Shown here: one piece after another, positions 8,194-16,071 of the stretch
Numbering within the stretch: position 1 is the stretch's first letter
Layout of the letters: every line of letters begins with the position of its first letter
Source of the DNA: CAWCAW01 sp963714125
Lineage (GTDB): Bacteria > Actinomycetota > Acidimicrobiia > Acidimicrobiales > UBA8190
Assembly: GCA_963714125.1 (NCBI GenBank)
Contig: OY970234.1
Coordinates: 3,534,001 to 3,598,000 of the forward strand
Direction of reading: 5' to 3'
DNA: 64,000 nt
Translations under genes and position numbers: made by a program
The notes under the pieces: model-generated
What the model saw: only the letters and a program-made list of their open reading frames with translations
Told to the model about the DNA's origin: nothing
Database searches by the model: none

Positions 8194-8388
8194 ATGGGCA
8201 CCAAAGACCGCGCATCAAATAACGCCCAGGACGTCAAGGGACGGGTGAAGGAGGCCGTCGGCAGCATCACCGGCAACGACGATCTCAAGAACAAAGGGAA
8301 GACGGATCAGACCAAGGCCGCCATGAAGGACGCCGGAGAAGATGTCAAGGACGCAGCGCACAAGGTAAGGGACGCCGTCACCAGGTGA
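8194..8388 (+). CDS. CsbD-family stress-response protein (copy 1)
   Basis: A 64-residue, highly charged CsbD-like protein: NNAQDVKGRVKEAVGSITGN, then DQTKAAMKDAGEDVKDAAHK. CsbD proteins are small general-stress proteins, often induced under sigma-B type control; their molecular role is unknown. An AAAGGC ribosome binding site lies seven bases before the ATG. The 205-bp gap from the LapA-like gene is nearly identical in the second copy. This copy is full length; copy 2 has lost 26 internal residues. Confidence 0.85.
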   Translation: MGTKDRASNNAQDVKGRVKEAVGSITGNDDLKNKGKTDQTKAAMKDAGEDVKDAAHKVRDAVTR

Positions 8389-8422
8389 CACCGATTCGCC
8401 TCAGCCTCGAAGTTGGGGGTCG

Positions 8423-8570
8423 ATGTGGTGCTCCCTCGTTCTCTTGCTCCTGGCCCTGTTTTACGGGGCTCGGGTTCGTGTACCCGTTCTTGTGGGTTGT
8501 TGCCGCAATCCTCTTTGTGATTTGGGCGGTTGCCTTCGGTCGAAGTCAGAGCCATTCTGGAGCGGCGTAG
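8423..8570 (+). pseudogene. Small hydrophobic membrane protein, frameshifted
   Basis: Starting at ATG 8423, one frame gives MWCSLVLLLLALF. The frame one base over then continues with TGLGFVYPFLWVVAAILFV, IWAVAFGRSQS and a stop at 8570. Joined, they form a ~48-residue two-segment hydrophobic protein like the short hydrophobic proteins common in actinobacteria. The break falls in a run of four T near 8459-8462; three T would restore one frame. This could be a real mutation, a sequencing error in the homopolymer, or less likely programmed slippage. It sits just downstream of csbD. Confidence 0.5.
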
Positions 8571-8688
8571 AGGTGGTATCAGCGAAAGAGTCAGCGCAAA
8601 CCAAGGAGCCGGCACGCAATCCGGCTATGAGGCCACGCCAACGCTTGCGTCGTGGTTATGGGCGCGCTGTCGGCCATGCGAACGAGCC

Positions 8689-9846
8689 ATGGTGATACGG
8701 CGACTGCCATTGGTCCTCGGGCCTGCGTTTCTGGCGGTGCTTGTCGCCACGACGGCTTGGGCGAATGCACCAAAACCCAGCCCGATACCAGTGCCGGTCG
8801 CCACGGCCGTAACCAACGCCAACGGAACAGTAACGGTCAGCGTGAGCGGAACGTGGATGTGGCTGTTCTCCCCCCGATCGAAAGGGACCAGAGAGGGCTT
8901 CGAAGCGTCGGTCAAATATCCCTGCAGCCACAGCTTCGGAGCGGGATGGGCCATCGCCTGGAACGACCCGAACGACACGGGGTATACCGAGACGTTCTCC
9001 TACGACAACGCGACGGCGACCGTAGATTTGGGCTCCCAGGGCATCAACCCCTCGAACGCAGCAACAGAGGTCACCTACAATCATGGCAAACCGTGTGGCA
9101 CCTTTACGGAGACCAATGTTCCTGCCACGCGCGATGGAAGCGACTCAGGACCATGGTCCGGCTCCCACATCTATGCCAGTAGCGCCTTGGTCCCCTCCGC
9201 CATCTGTGTTGTCATCTACAACCTGGGACCCGAGCCGCAACCCGGATTCCTAAAGCTCAGCAACGACAACAACTCCGTCGAGTGGTCACTGCGCGATGGT
9301 GGGAACTGGGACACGACGGCGGGCGAGGCCAACTGTGTGGCTGTCAGCACCCCGGATCCGCCCCTGCCGCGAGCGATCATCACTGCCAACGACACGACCA
9401 AGGTCTTCGGTTCGGCCAACCCCATCGTCGGCGCCAACTACAGGGGATTCGCGAACGGTGATGGTCCCGGCACGTTCTCCGGAGCGCTCACTTGCTCGTC
9501 GGCGGCCACCACCTCGAGCGCAGTGGGCTCCTACGCCAACACCTGCTCGGGGCTGGCGAGCGCGAAATACAGCCTCAGCTACGTGCCGGGTACTTTATCG
9601 GTGACTCCGACGGCACCCACCACCGCAGGTGCCCTCCCCCTGACCACCACTACCACGACCGTCCAAATGGCAACCCAGTTGTCAGGGCGGCCGCCTGCGA
9701 CCGGTGGTTTCCTAGCGTTCACCGGATCGGGTCCGGCTCAAGAGGCGCTGGCCCTCGCGGGCCTCATCCTCGTGCTCTTGGGCCTTGTCCTCCAGCTCTT
9801 CGGCAGCAAGCTCCGCAGGGGGGTGGCACGGCTCCCGGGACTGTGA
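8689..9846 (+). CDS. Surface protein with MBG-type domain and LAFTG sorting signal
   Basis: A 385-residue exported protein. Residues 1-25 are a signal peptide (RRLPLVLGPAFLAVLVATTA, cut near AWA). The middle, residues 30-220, is beta-rich and not recognised. Residues about 222-305 form an MBG/YDG-like domain: ANDTTKVFGSANPIVGANY, FANGDGPGTFSG, YSLSYVPGTLSVT. A Thr-rich linker leads to LAFTG followed by a hydrophobic stretch (LALAGLILVLLGLVLQLF) and a basic tail, the layout of a sortase substrate; LAxTG is the actinobacterial class E sortase motif. The frame is open upstream, but the signal peptide fixes the start at ATG 8689. No sortase gene is present in the window. Confidence 0.75.
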   Translation: MVIRRLPLVLGPAFLAVLVATTAWANAPKPSPIPVPVATAVTNANGTVTVSVSGTWMWLFSPRSKGTREGFEASVKYPCSHSFGAGWAIAWNDPNDTGYTETFSYDNATATVDLGSQGINPSNAATEVTYNHGKPCGTFTETNVPATRDGSDSGPWSGSHIYASSALVPSAICVVIYNLGPEPQPGFLKLSNDNNSVEWSLRDGGNWDTTAGEANCVAVSTPDPPLPRAIITANDTTKVFGSANPIVGANYRGFANGDGPGTFSGALTCSSAATTSSAVGSYANTCSGLASAKYSLSYVPGTLSVTPTAPTTAGALPLTTTTTTVQMATQLSGRPPATGGFLAFTGSGPAQEALALAGLILVLLGLVLQLFGSKLRRGVARLPGL

Positions 9847-10262
9847 GGAAAGCAGCTGCTCCAACGATTTCCCGACCACCTGCACGCCTTCAGCAACGGC
9901 GAGTCGACGTCTAATCTCGGTATTCATAGGCGGCTCTGCGTGTTGGATCGGCGCGCCGCGTCCATCAACGCCCGAAGGCAGTGAAGACACCCAGTAGGAG
10001 CGGGGGGCAAGGGTGTCGATCGGCTCGGTGGTCTGATTCACGAAAATGGGTTTCCTCCGTCGGAGGAACCACCTTTAATAGGCGTTACTCCAGGCTCGCA
10101 CCCCTCGCATAGGTCGACGACGCCCATCCGGGCGCGACCCAGGTGTATGGTCGGAGGAATCCCTTGGGAGTGACGCCATGTTTGGGCAGGACGACCGTTT
10201 CGGTTGGCGCCCCGTACAGGCTCGACGCCTTCCTCTGATGTTCTAGAGAAGGAGTGTTTTGC
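9847..10262. other. Gene-free stretch
   Basis: No convincing coding frame was found. A minus-strand frame over 9712-10041 mostly shadows the preceding gene. The stretch holds one imperfect hairpin at 10049-10070, listed separately, and the ribosome binding site AAGGAG at about 10249-10254 that serves the GTG at 10263. Confidence 0.6.
10049..10070 (+). terminator. Possible terminator hairpin
   Basis: GGTTTCCTCC and GGAGGAACC can pair around a GTC loop with one bulged T. The following bases are ACCTTTAATA, a weak T-run. It lies about 200 bp after the surface-protein gene and could end its transcript, but the tail is poor. Confidence 0.3.
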
Positions 10263-11006
10263 GTGTTTTCCCCCGATTCCAAGCCACTCGCTGCGGGCAT
10301 GCCAGAGACAATTGGTTCTCCCCTTGTCCTCGTTGTGAACGACGATCCCAGTGTGGGAGAAGAAACCGCGACCAATCTCCGCCGCGTAGGTCTAAGAGTC
10401 CGCACGGCCCTGACGTCTGGCTTCGCACTCGATCTGTGTCAAGACCTGAGTTTTGACGGTGTTGTACTCGATCTCCCACTGGCCGACCCCTACAGCGAGA
10501 TCCTCCTCAACGATGACTCTGACCTAGGGCTGGCCGTGATCGTCTCTGCAATGCCGGACCAGTTGGCACTGATGACGGAGCGTTGTCAAGAAAAGGTGTT
10601 CGCGCTAGTGGCCAAACCCGTGACGCAATCGGAGCTGATTCCGGTTGTCCAAGGCGCGGTGACCGAGTTCCTACGACGCTGCGGCGATGAGCAAGTCCGA
10701 GGGCCCAACGGCCCCAGCGAAACTCATGATGTCCTCGAGATGCGGAAGACCGTTGTTGAGGGCACACTGAAATGGATGGGCACGAAGGAGTTCTTTTCCT
10801 CGTACCCGGACGAGCTTCTCAGTGGGACCGCGTCGACCAAAGGGGAGGCGTTCCTTCCAATGAAGGACCACAAGAAGGCACCCCATCATGGTTGGGGTGC
10901 TCGTCGTCCCCGCACTGACGCCGAGGCGCCTCATCATCGTCGGAGCACTTGCGATTGTCATGGTGTTGGCGGTTGCGGTTTACGTTTTGCCCAGTTCACG
11001 GCTTAG
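10263..11006 (+). CDS. Response-regulator receiver-like protein
   Basis: About 247 residues. Residues 17-140 resemble a receiver: LVLVVNDDPSVGEE with the acidic pair, FDGVVLDLPLAD with the candidate phospho-Asp, AVIVSAMP, and VFALVAKPVTQSEL with the conserved Lys. It has no recognisable output domain; the C-terminal 100 residues are His/Arg-rich and may be partly disordered. The GTG at 10263 lies eight bases after AAGGAG and is preferred over the GTG at 10254. The last 119 bp overlap the next gene in another frame, which is unusual and could mean that the tail is extended by loss of an earlier stop. Confidence 0.6.
   Translation: MFSPDSKPLAAGMPETIGSPLVLVVNDDPSVGEETATNLRRVGLRVRTALTSGFALDLCQDLSFDGVVLDLPLADPYSEILLNDDSDLGLAVIVSAMPDQLALMTERCQEKVFALVAKPVTQSELIPVVQGAVTEFLRRCGDEQVRGPNGPSETHDVLEMRKTVVEGTLKWMGTKEFFSSYPDELLSGTASTKGEAFLPMKDHKKAPHHGWGARRPRTDAEAPHHRRSTCDCHGVGGCGLRFAQFTA
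10878..10900 (+). promoter_or_regulatory. Hairpin with a start codon in its loop
   Basis: GCACCCC (10878-10884) pairs perfectly with GGGGTGC (10894-10900). The nine-base loop ATCATGGTT contains the ATG of the gene starting at 10888. A possible AAGG ribosome binding site directly abuts the 5' stem. The structure could limit translation initiation of that gene. This is direct sequence observation; the regulatory role is inference. Confidence 0.45.
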
Positions 11007-11466
11007 GACCGCGAAAATAACGGTTCCTAAGGTCACCGGTCCGCTGCATGCCGCGCCGACAGTTACGGTTCCGTCCACGACGACGGTCGTGACACCATCC
11101 GCGCCGACCACCATCGTGACTCAGCCTCAGCCGGTCGCCGCACCGCAGCTCATGCCATCCATGTCCAGCTATGGATGCGGTCCAGCCCTCACATATCTCG
11201 CCGCCCACGCGGCCCCGGGCTTCCTCTTCGAGTGCCCGGGCTACGCCTTTGGGCACCAAGGATTCACGTGCATCGACATCGCCAACGTTTGTCCCGACGA
11301 GGCGCTCATCGTGATCAGTGACCCTTGTCCTGCTGCGTATATGAACGAAGCCAGCAACAGTTTGGTGGCTGAAGGCTTGTCGACCGCGCCTTTTGATCCG
11401 TTCGGCAATTGTTCGACGGCCGGAATAAGCGGATCGGCACCCAACCAGGTCGCAACACCACCGTAG
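10888..11466 (+). CDS. Membrane-anchored extracytoplasmic Cys-rich protein, unknown function
   Basis: A 192-residue protein with one N-terminal transmembrane segment (RLIIVGALAIVMVLAVAVYV). A Thr/Pro/Val-rich linker (residues 50-90) leads to a conserved-looking C-terminal domain with evenly spaced cysteines: SYGCGPALTYL, FECPGYAFGHQGFTCID, ANVCPDEALIVISDPCPAAY and FGNCST. Six to seven cysteines outside the membrane suggest disulfides. I do not recognise the family. The start codon lies in a hairpin loop, and the first 119 bp overlap the receiver-like gene. Codon pattern and domain layout argue that this is the real frame in the overlap. Confidence 0.6.
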   Translation: MVGVLVVPALTPRRLIIVGALAIVMVLAVAVYVLPSSRLRTAKITVPKVTGPLHAAPTVTVPSTTTVVTPSAPTTIVTQPQPVAAPQLMPSMSSYGCGPALTYLAAHAAPGFLFECPGYAFGHQGFTCIDIANVCPDEALIVISDPCPAAYMNEASNSLVAEGLSTAPFDPFGNCSTAGISGSAPNQVATPP

Positions 11467-11835
11467 GATGGCCTCGGCCTCGACGAAGAGACGGCGTTCG
11501 AACCGAATCAAATTACCTCGCATCGCTCAGCCCAAACGGTGCATCGTCAAAAACGACGGATTAGATTTTTCGGCACCCACAGGTTTCGTCGGGGATCCGG
11601 GCCGCCAAGTGGCTATTGCCGTCTGACATGGGACGCTCATCTTTCTCGGTGGGTGTCTCTTTGTTCGCAGTAACGGACTCCAATCCATTGACGATCCTCA
11701 CGTCGGGCGCCCGCAAGGGCACTTCCTCGATGGGTTAGTCAGATCCATGGTGTGATCGAGAACCCAGTGGTTCTTGGGCCACAAAGCCCCTAAGCTGGCG
11801 GAGGGCGACGTCGCCTTAAAAGGCCAGATTGCGGT
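11467..11835. other. Gene-free gap between convergent genes
   Basis: No coding frame of note and no strong terminator. GGCGACGTCGCC near 11803-11814 is a short self-complementary sequence followed on the plus strand by TTAAAA, which could help end transcription arriving from either side. Confidence 0.5.
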
Positions 11836-14640
11836 TTAACTTTGTAGTGTCGTGACCGTTGTATCCGTCGTCTGCCGTTCCGAATCGAGCCTCGCGAGCA
11901 ATGTCCACGCGTCGTCGGCAGTCAGGGGACGAGCCCACAGAAAACCTTGTCCTAAGTCACAGCCTCGAGCGGTCAAGAGTGCTGCTTGGTCAACCCGTTC
12001 GACGCCTTCTGCGACGGTTCGCAATCCGAGCGTTTGGGCCAGGGTGATTATGGCCCCAAGGACCCTGTGACCGTTTGTTTCGCTACCTTGTAGCGGAGAA
12101 ATAAAAGCCTTGTCGATCTTGAGGATGTCGATGGGTAGGTCTTGAAGGAGCGACAGCGACGAGTAGCCCGTGCCGAAATCGTCGATGGCGATTCGGACTC
12201 CTCTGGACTTCAGTGATCGCAGGACGACAGCCACCTCTTTGGGATTGTGCAGGAGCATGCTTTCGGTGATCTCGAGTACGACGCGCTGGGGAGAGATCCC
12301 GGCGGCAGTGATGGCATCGTGGATGTCATCAGGGAGGCGCCAATCCCGCATTTGTCGAGCCGACACATTGATGGCCATCGTCAATTGCGTGTCGTGAGCG
12401 AGACAACGGCTCCATTCGCCGAGCTGACGGGTGGCCTCTTGGAGCACCCAACGACCGAGCGGGACGATGAGCCCAGATTCCTCGGCGAGGGCGATGAACT
12501 TGTCCGGCGGGACCAATCCAAGCTTGGGGTGGTTCCAACGGACTAGGGCTTCGAATCCTTCTAGGCATCCGGTCACAAGCTCGAAGGAGGGTTGGTAGAA
12601 AAGTGCGAACTCGTCGCGGTCGAGCGCACCCACCAGCTCAGATTGCAACTGGAACCGTTCGCGGGCTCGCTCGCGCATCCACGGCTCGAACAGCCGATCG
12701 GCATCCTTGCCGTTGTTTTTAACGCTGTACATGGCGATGTCTGCATCGCGTAGGAGGTCGCTCACGCAAGACGTCTGATCGCTTATGGCGACGCCGATGC
12801 TGGCTGTCACGGCGAACTCGGTATTCTCGATTGTCCTTGAGTCGCGCAAACTCGCCCGCATGCGTTCGGCGGCGACGAGGGCATCAACGGGCCCGTCGAG
12901 GTCCTCCATTAGTACTGCAAACTCGTCGCCTCCTAGTCGAGCAACGGTATCGCTGGCTCGGGCCACCCCCAAAAGCTGAGCGGCTGTCATGCGCAGAAAG
13001 GCATCCCCGGCTTGGTGGCCGAGGCCGTCGTTCAGGTCCTTGAAGCTGTCGAGGTCGATCATCATTACGGCGATCTCTGTGCCCGTACGTCGGGCGCGGA
13101 GTAGGGCGTGTTCAGCGCGGTCGTTGAACAACGCCCGATTGGCCAGCCCGGAGAGATGATCATGAAATGCCTGGTGCCGTAGCTCTTGTTCGAGCAACGT
13201 CTGGTCCGTCACGTCCCGGGTGTTGATCACGTAACCCCCGACGTCGGGATCACCGACGAGGTCAGTGATCTTCGAGGCGGCAAATTGATGTCGGCCCGTG
13301 CCGTCGACCAACTCCCACCTAACCTGCTGGATTCGCTCGGGCGCTGTCGGCGAGCATTCCAGGGCGTCGGTCAAGGCGTGGTATCGATCCCCGAAGTCGC
13401 TGAGCTTGTGGCCTACCAAGGTGGCCGGGTCCCAGCCGTGGGCGTCCTTCACGCCCTGACTCACCCACCTAATGGTTAGATCCGGCCCGATTACGGAAGT
13501 GACATCTGACGAATTTTCCACGAGGGCGGCGAAGCGCCGTTCCCGACCGGCAAGCTCCGCTGTCCGCTGCGCCACCCGCTCCTCGAGTTTGGCGGTGAGC
13601 GCGTGGTTCTCCACCACGACCGACAAGCCGTGCGCCAACGCCAGGCCGGCCAAGACCACGACCATCCACGACACCGGCCGATCGAAGCGCCCTTCTCCGG
13701 CGAGCAACTGATAGGCCGCCACCGCCGACAGCCCGCTCAACGCCACCAACCCAGGAACGGCCACCACCACCCAGTTGTGGTGAAACAGTGGTCCCTCGTC
13801 ATCGGCGACTGGTCGAGACGACGTTCCATCCTCCCTTGGGTCGTCCACCGCGGACTGCCGGCGAAAGGCAACCGCCCCGAAAGCGAGCAGCAGGAAGCCG
13901 GCGAACCATCCGGCGTCAGTTGGATTCACGTCGTCGAAGTTCTTGACGGTTGTGAAATACCAGAACGTTGAATCGGAGACGGCCAGTAACACGATGGCGC
14001 CGGCAAGTATCGACAGGCGTCCATACACATGGGATCGTCGCCTAGTGGCCACGAATAGCACCGTGGCAATTCCAGCTGCGTCGAGCACCGGATACGCCAA
14101 CGTCACCAACTGTTCGGTGAGGGAATTGCGCGATGCTGCCGCAACAGGAGATAGCAGGAGTGCCCACACTGCCACGAGCACGCCGCCTGAGATCAGGAGG
14201 GCTTCCAAGACACCCCGCACCCGGGATAACAGACCCGCTGGGGTGTCGACGAAACGAAGGAGCCCGATGACGATCAGTACAGGAGACAGCAAGAAGCCGG
14301 CGTCACAGGGAGACGGAGAGACCGGCTGGTGGCCGAAGCCCACCTCATAGACCGTCCACAGGATCTGGCCCACCCCCCATGCAGCAGCGCCACTCCCGAT
14401 CAGCACCCACGAGCCCCGCTCCCGTCCCGAACTGCGCCGAGCGCTCAACCAGCAGGCTGCGGCACCAACAAACGGCGTGATGCACTGACCGAAGTCGTCG
14501 AAGGCCGACCAAAACGACGTCCACCTGTGCGTGCCAGGATGCACCGACACGGCCACGAGGTACACGAATGAAGCAGCGACGGCGATAACAACGGCGACGC
14601 GACGGCTCCTCACCCTGATCCCGTTCGTCGTATTCGCCAT
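11836..14640 (-). CDS. Membrane PAS-GGDEF-EAL protein (c-di-GMP cyclase/phosphodiesterase)
   Basis: About 934 residues. The N-terminal 310 residues carry eight or nine transmembrane segments, a MASE-like sensor. A coiled-coil linker (LEERVAQRTAEL) and a PAS domain (FAALVENSSDVTSVIGPD) follow. The GGDEF domain has an intact active site (ARLGGDEFAVL, near residue 570) and an RASD inhibitory I-site five residues before it. The EAL domain is intact (GFEALVRWNHP near 697, ITESML, IAIDDFGTGYSSLSL). Both cyclase and phosphodiesterase activity are therefore possible. The ATG at 14638-14640 is preferred; an in-frame ATG at 14676 has a worse context. It stands alone on the minus strand, with a small membrane ORF just upstream. 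Confidence 0.92.
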   Translation of the reverse strand: MANTTNGIRVRSRRVAVVIAVAASFVYLVAVSVHPGTHRWTSFWSAFDDFGQCITPFVGAAACWLSARRSSGRERGSWVLIGSGAAAWGVGQILWTVYEVGFGHQPVSPSPCDAGFLLSPVLIVIGLLRFVDTPAGLLSRVRGVLEALLISGGVLVAVWALLLSPVAAASRNSLTEQLVTLAYPVLDAAGIATVLFVATRRRSHVYGRLSILAGAIVLLAVSDSTFWYFTTVKNFDDVNPTDAGWFAGFLLLAFGAVAFRRQSAVDDPREDGTSSRPVADDEGPLFHHNWVVVAVPGLVALSGLSAVAAYQLLAGEGRFDRPVSWMVVVLAGLALAHGLSVVVENHALTAKLEERVAQRTAELAGRERRFAALVENSSDVTSVIGPDLTIRWVSQGVKDAHGWDPATLVGHKLSDFGDRYHALTDALECSPTAPERIQQVRWELVDGTGRHQFAASKITDLVGDPDVGGYVINTRDVTDQTLLEQELRHQAFHDHLSGLANRALFNDRAEHALLRARRTGTEIAVMMIDLDSFKDLNDGLGHQAGDAFLRMTAAQLLGVARASDTVARLGGDEFAVLMEDLDGPVDALVAAERMRASLRDSRTIENTEFAVTASIGVAISDQTSCVSDLLRDADIAMYSVKNNGKDADRLFEPWMRERARERFQLQSELVGALDRDEFALFYQPSFELVTGCLEGFEALVRWNHPKLGLVPPDKFIALAEESGLIVPLGRWVLQEATRQLGEWSRCLAHDTQLTMAINVSARQMRDWRLPDDIHDAITAAGISPQRVVLEITESMLLHNPKEVAVVLRSLKSRGVRIAIDDFGTGYSSLSLLQDLPIDILKIDKAFISPLQGSETNGHRVLGAIITLAQTLGLRTVAEGVERVDQAALLTARGCDLGQGFLWARPLTADDAWTLLARLDSERQTTDTTVTTLQS

Positions 14641-14734
14641 TGCGCCCCGTTCGTGGTGCAGCCTGGCAGCATCCAAGATCGGGTGGGATCATCGATCCGC
14701 TGATTCAGACGGTAGTTGTCTACCTAAGAGAGTC

Positions 14735-14950
14735 CTAGCGCCCTCGGAAGTGGCGAGGGAGGGTAGGCACTTGACCTGGGAAGTGGATCGAAACCGTAAA
14801 AGCCAGCACGACAATCAGGACGGTCAGGATCGTCACCCGGTGCCGTTTGATGGCGCGGTGGGCCACCTGCACGAAGGACGGACCCTGATATCTGACGCCG
14901 TGGAGTGGTACGTGAACTGTTGGGTTCAGCGAGTTCATTTGCTCACTCAT
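14735..14950 (-). CDS. Possible small single-span membrane protein
   Basis: A 71-residue frame with a basic segment (AHRAIKRHR) directly before a clear hydrophobic span (VTILTVLIVVLAFTVSIHF) and a short basic tail. It lies 95 bp upstream of, and on the same strand as, the GGDEF-EAL gene. There is no strong ribosome binding site and no recognised family. The hydrophobic block with positive-inside charges makes it more credible than most frames of this size, but it may be chance. Confidence 0.35.
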   Translation of the reverse strand: MSEQMNSLNPTVHVPLHGVRYQGPSFVQVAHRAIKRHRVTILTVLIVVLAFTVSIHFPGQVPTLPRHFRGR

Positions 14951-15306
14951 CGACCAGGAGGTGCCAGGGCTGTAATCAAGTTCATGACCTAGCCAGGTAT
15001 CCCATGGAAGGTAAGGCTGTTGAGCCGAGAATCCGAGACCGCGTCAGGCTCGGTAGGAAACGGCCAGCCTGATAACCACCGGCCATCAAGGCTGTGCCCC
15101 CTGACCGGTCTATCTCATAGAGCGTGATGCGGCGGTATCAGGGCATCGAGCGGCGAACATGTGCCAGGTCATGTGTCCACTCCGAGGACGCGATTGCCGG
15201 GTGTGCATGACCCACGGCTCGGGCCATACTGTCTTGCTCGGGCTCGTTGATACTTCGCGTTTACAGCGAGCGGACCTGGTTGAGGTTCTACCGTGGTCCG
15301 CTCGAC
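14951..15306. other. Gene-free gap
   Basis: No frame with family features was found. Two short frames (15110-15310 minus, 15159-15467 plus) have no recognisable motif, and the second runs antisense into the LuxR-type gene. No tRNA fold or clear hairpin was seen. Confidence 0.5.
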
Positions 15307-16071
15307 TCAAGGGGATCGTCGCCGGTTCTGCAGCTCGTCTGAGTCCCTTATCAACACAATGGGTGTCGTTTTGTTTCCATACTCGCGTGTTGTTCCGAAT
15401 GGATCAGTCTGAGAGCGCAGAAACACCAGAGCAGATTCTACCCGCCGATCCGAAAAGCCTTCGTTAAAGGGTCCCAGCTTGAGGAAAATAGCCGTCACAC
15501 CCTTTTCGATGGACTTCACCGAGATATGCAGCTCTTCGGCGATGGCTCTGTTGGACAAGCCGTGAGCCATTTGCTGCAAGATATCGACCTCTCTCGGCGT
15601 GAGGCTGTCGATCCCTACCGAATCCCCGCGACGAATGAGGGATGCGACGATGCTGGGGTCAAGCACAGTCTGTCCCTTTCGCAATTCTCGTAGCGCGCTC
15701 AGTACATCCCCGATGCCGGGGAGTTGATCGTCAAGAAGAAATGCCACACCGGATGAACCACCGCGCAGGAGATCGAGGGCAAAATCGTCTACTCGGTCGG
15801 AGATGACCACGAGACCCATCTTGGGGTATGCAACACGCAGGCGACGGACGGCGGCAACTACGGCTGTGGTCGTGACGACCTGGGATCGGATGCAGATAAT
15901 CGTGGCTTGAGGGGTTAGGTCTTCGAGCAAGGTTTCCAGTTCATCGAGATGATGAACCCTGCCAATCACTTGCACATCGGGGACGCCACTCAATAAGGCG
16001 GAAAGTCCGTCGCCAATGAGAAAGCTGTCACTGACGAGCACGACGGTAGTTGAGTCGTGAACGATTGCCAT
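15307..16071 (-). CDS. LuxR-type regulator with degenerate receiver domain
   Basis: A 254-residue NarL/FixJ-like protein. The N-terminal receiver fold starts with VVLVSDSFLIGDGLSALLSG. At the strand where the phospho-accepting Asp should be, the sequence reads ATIICIRSQ, with no Asp, and the later Lys position reads VAFLLDDQ. The receiver is thus probably phosphorylation-independent. The C-terminal HTH is standard: LTPREVDILQQMAHGLSNRA, IAEELHISVKSIEKGV. About 45 further residues follow the HTH, longer than usual. It diverges from the HPt/REC operon across a 1.1-kb gap that contains a repeated nonamer, so it may control that operon. Confidence 0.85.
   Translation of the reverse strand: MAIVHDSTTVVLVSDSFLIGDGLSALLSGVPDVQVIGRVHHLDELETLLEDLTPQATIICIRSQVVTTTAVVAAVRRLRVAYPKMGLVVISDRVDDFALDLLRGGSSGVAFLLDDQLPGIGDVLSALRELRKGQTVLDPSIVASLIRRGDSVGIDSLTPREVDILQQMAHGLSNRAIAEELHISVKSIEKGVTAIFLKLGPFNEGFSDRRVESALVFLRSQTDPFGTTREYGNKTTPIVLIRDSDELQNRRRSP

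Larger units (their letters stand above)
6980..8384 (+). repeat. Duplicated stress cassette, copy 1
   Basis: This stretch is repeated in the same orientation at about 33031-34363. It covers the 5' part of the winged-helix regulator, the small helical protein, the LapA-like protein and csbD. By-eye comparison gives roughly 92% identity in the small-protein gene and about 98.5% in the 203 bp before and into csbD. Homology ends sharply after GCCGTCACCAG at 8384. In this copy the regulator and csbD are intact, but the LapA-like gene has lost its C-terminus by a frameshift. Confidence 0.9.

Noticed and set aside
8036..8248. Frame conserved in both cassette copies between the LapA-like gene and csbD
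   Set aside because: It is conserved only because the DNA is duplicated and runs into csbD in another frame; the few differences show no sign of protein-level selection.
9712..10041. 109-codon minus-strand frame after the surface protein
   Set aside because: Half of it is antisense to the LAFTG protein, and the rest has no features.
10060..10260. Possible riboswitch before the receiver-like gene
   Set aside because: Checked by eye for c-di-GMP and c-di-AMP riboswitch core patterns; none fits.
14990..15120. Possible tRNA
   Set aside because: No acceptor stem, anticodon arm or T-loop consensus could be folded.
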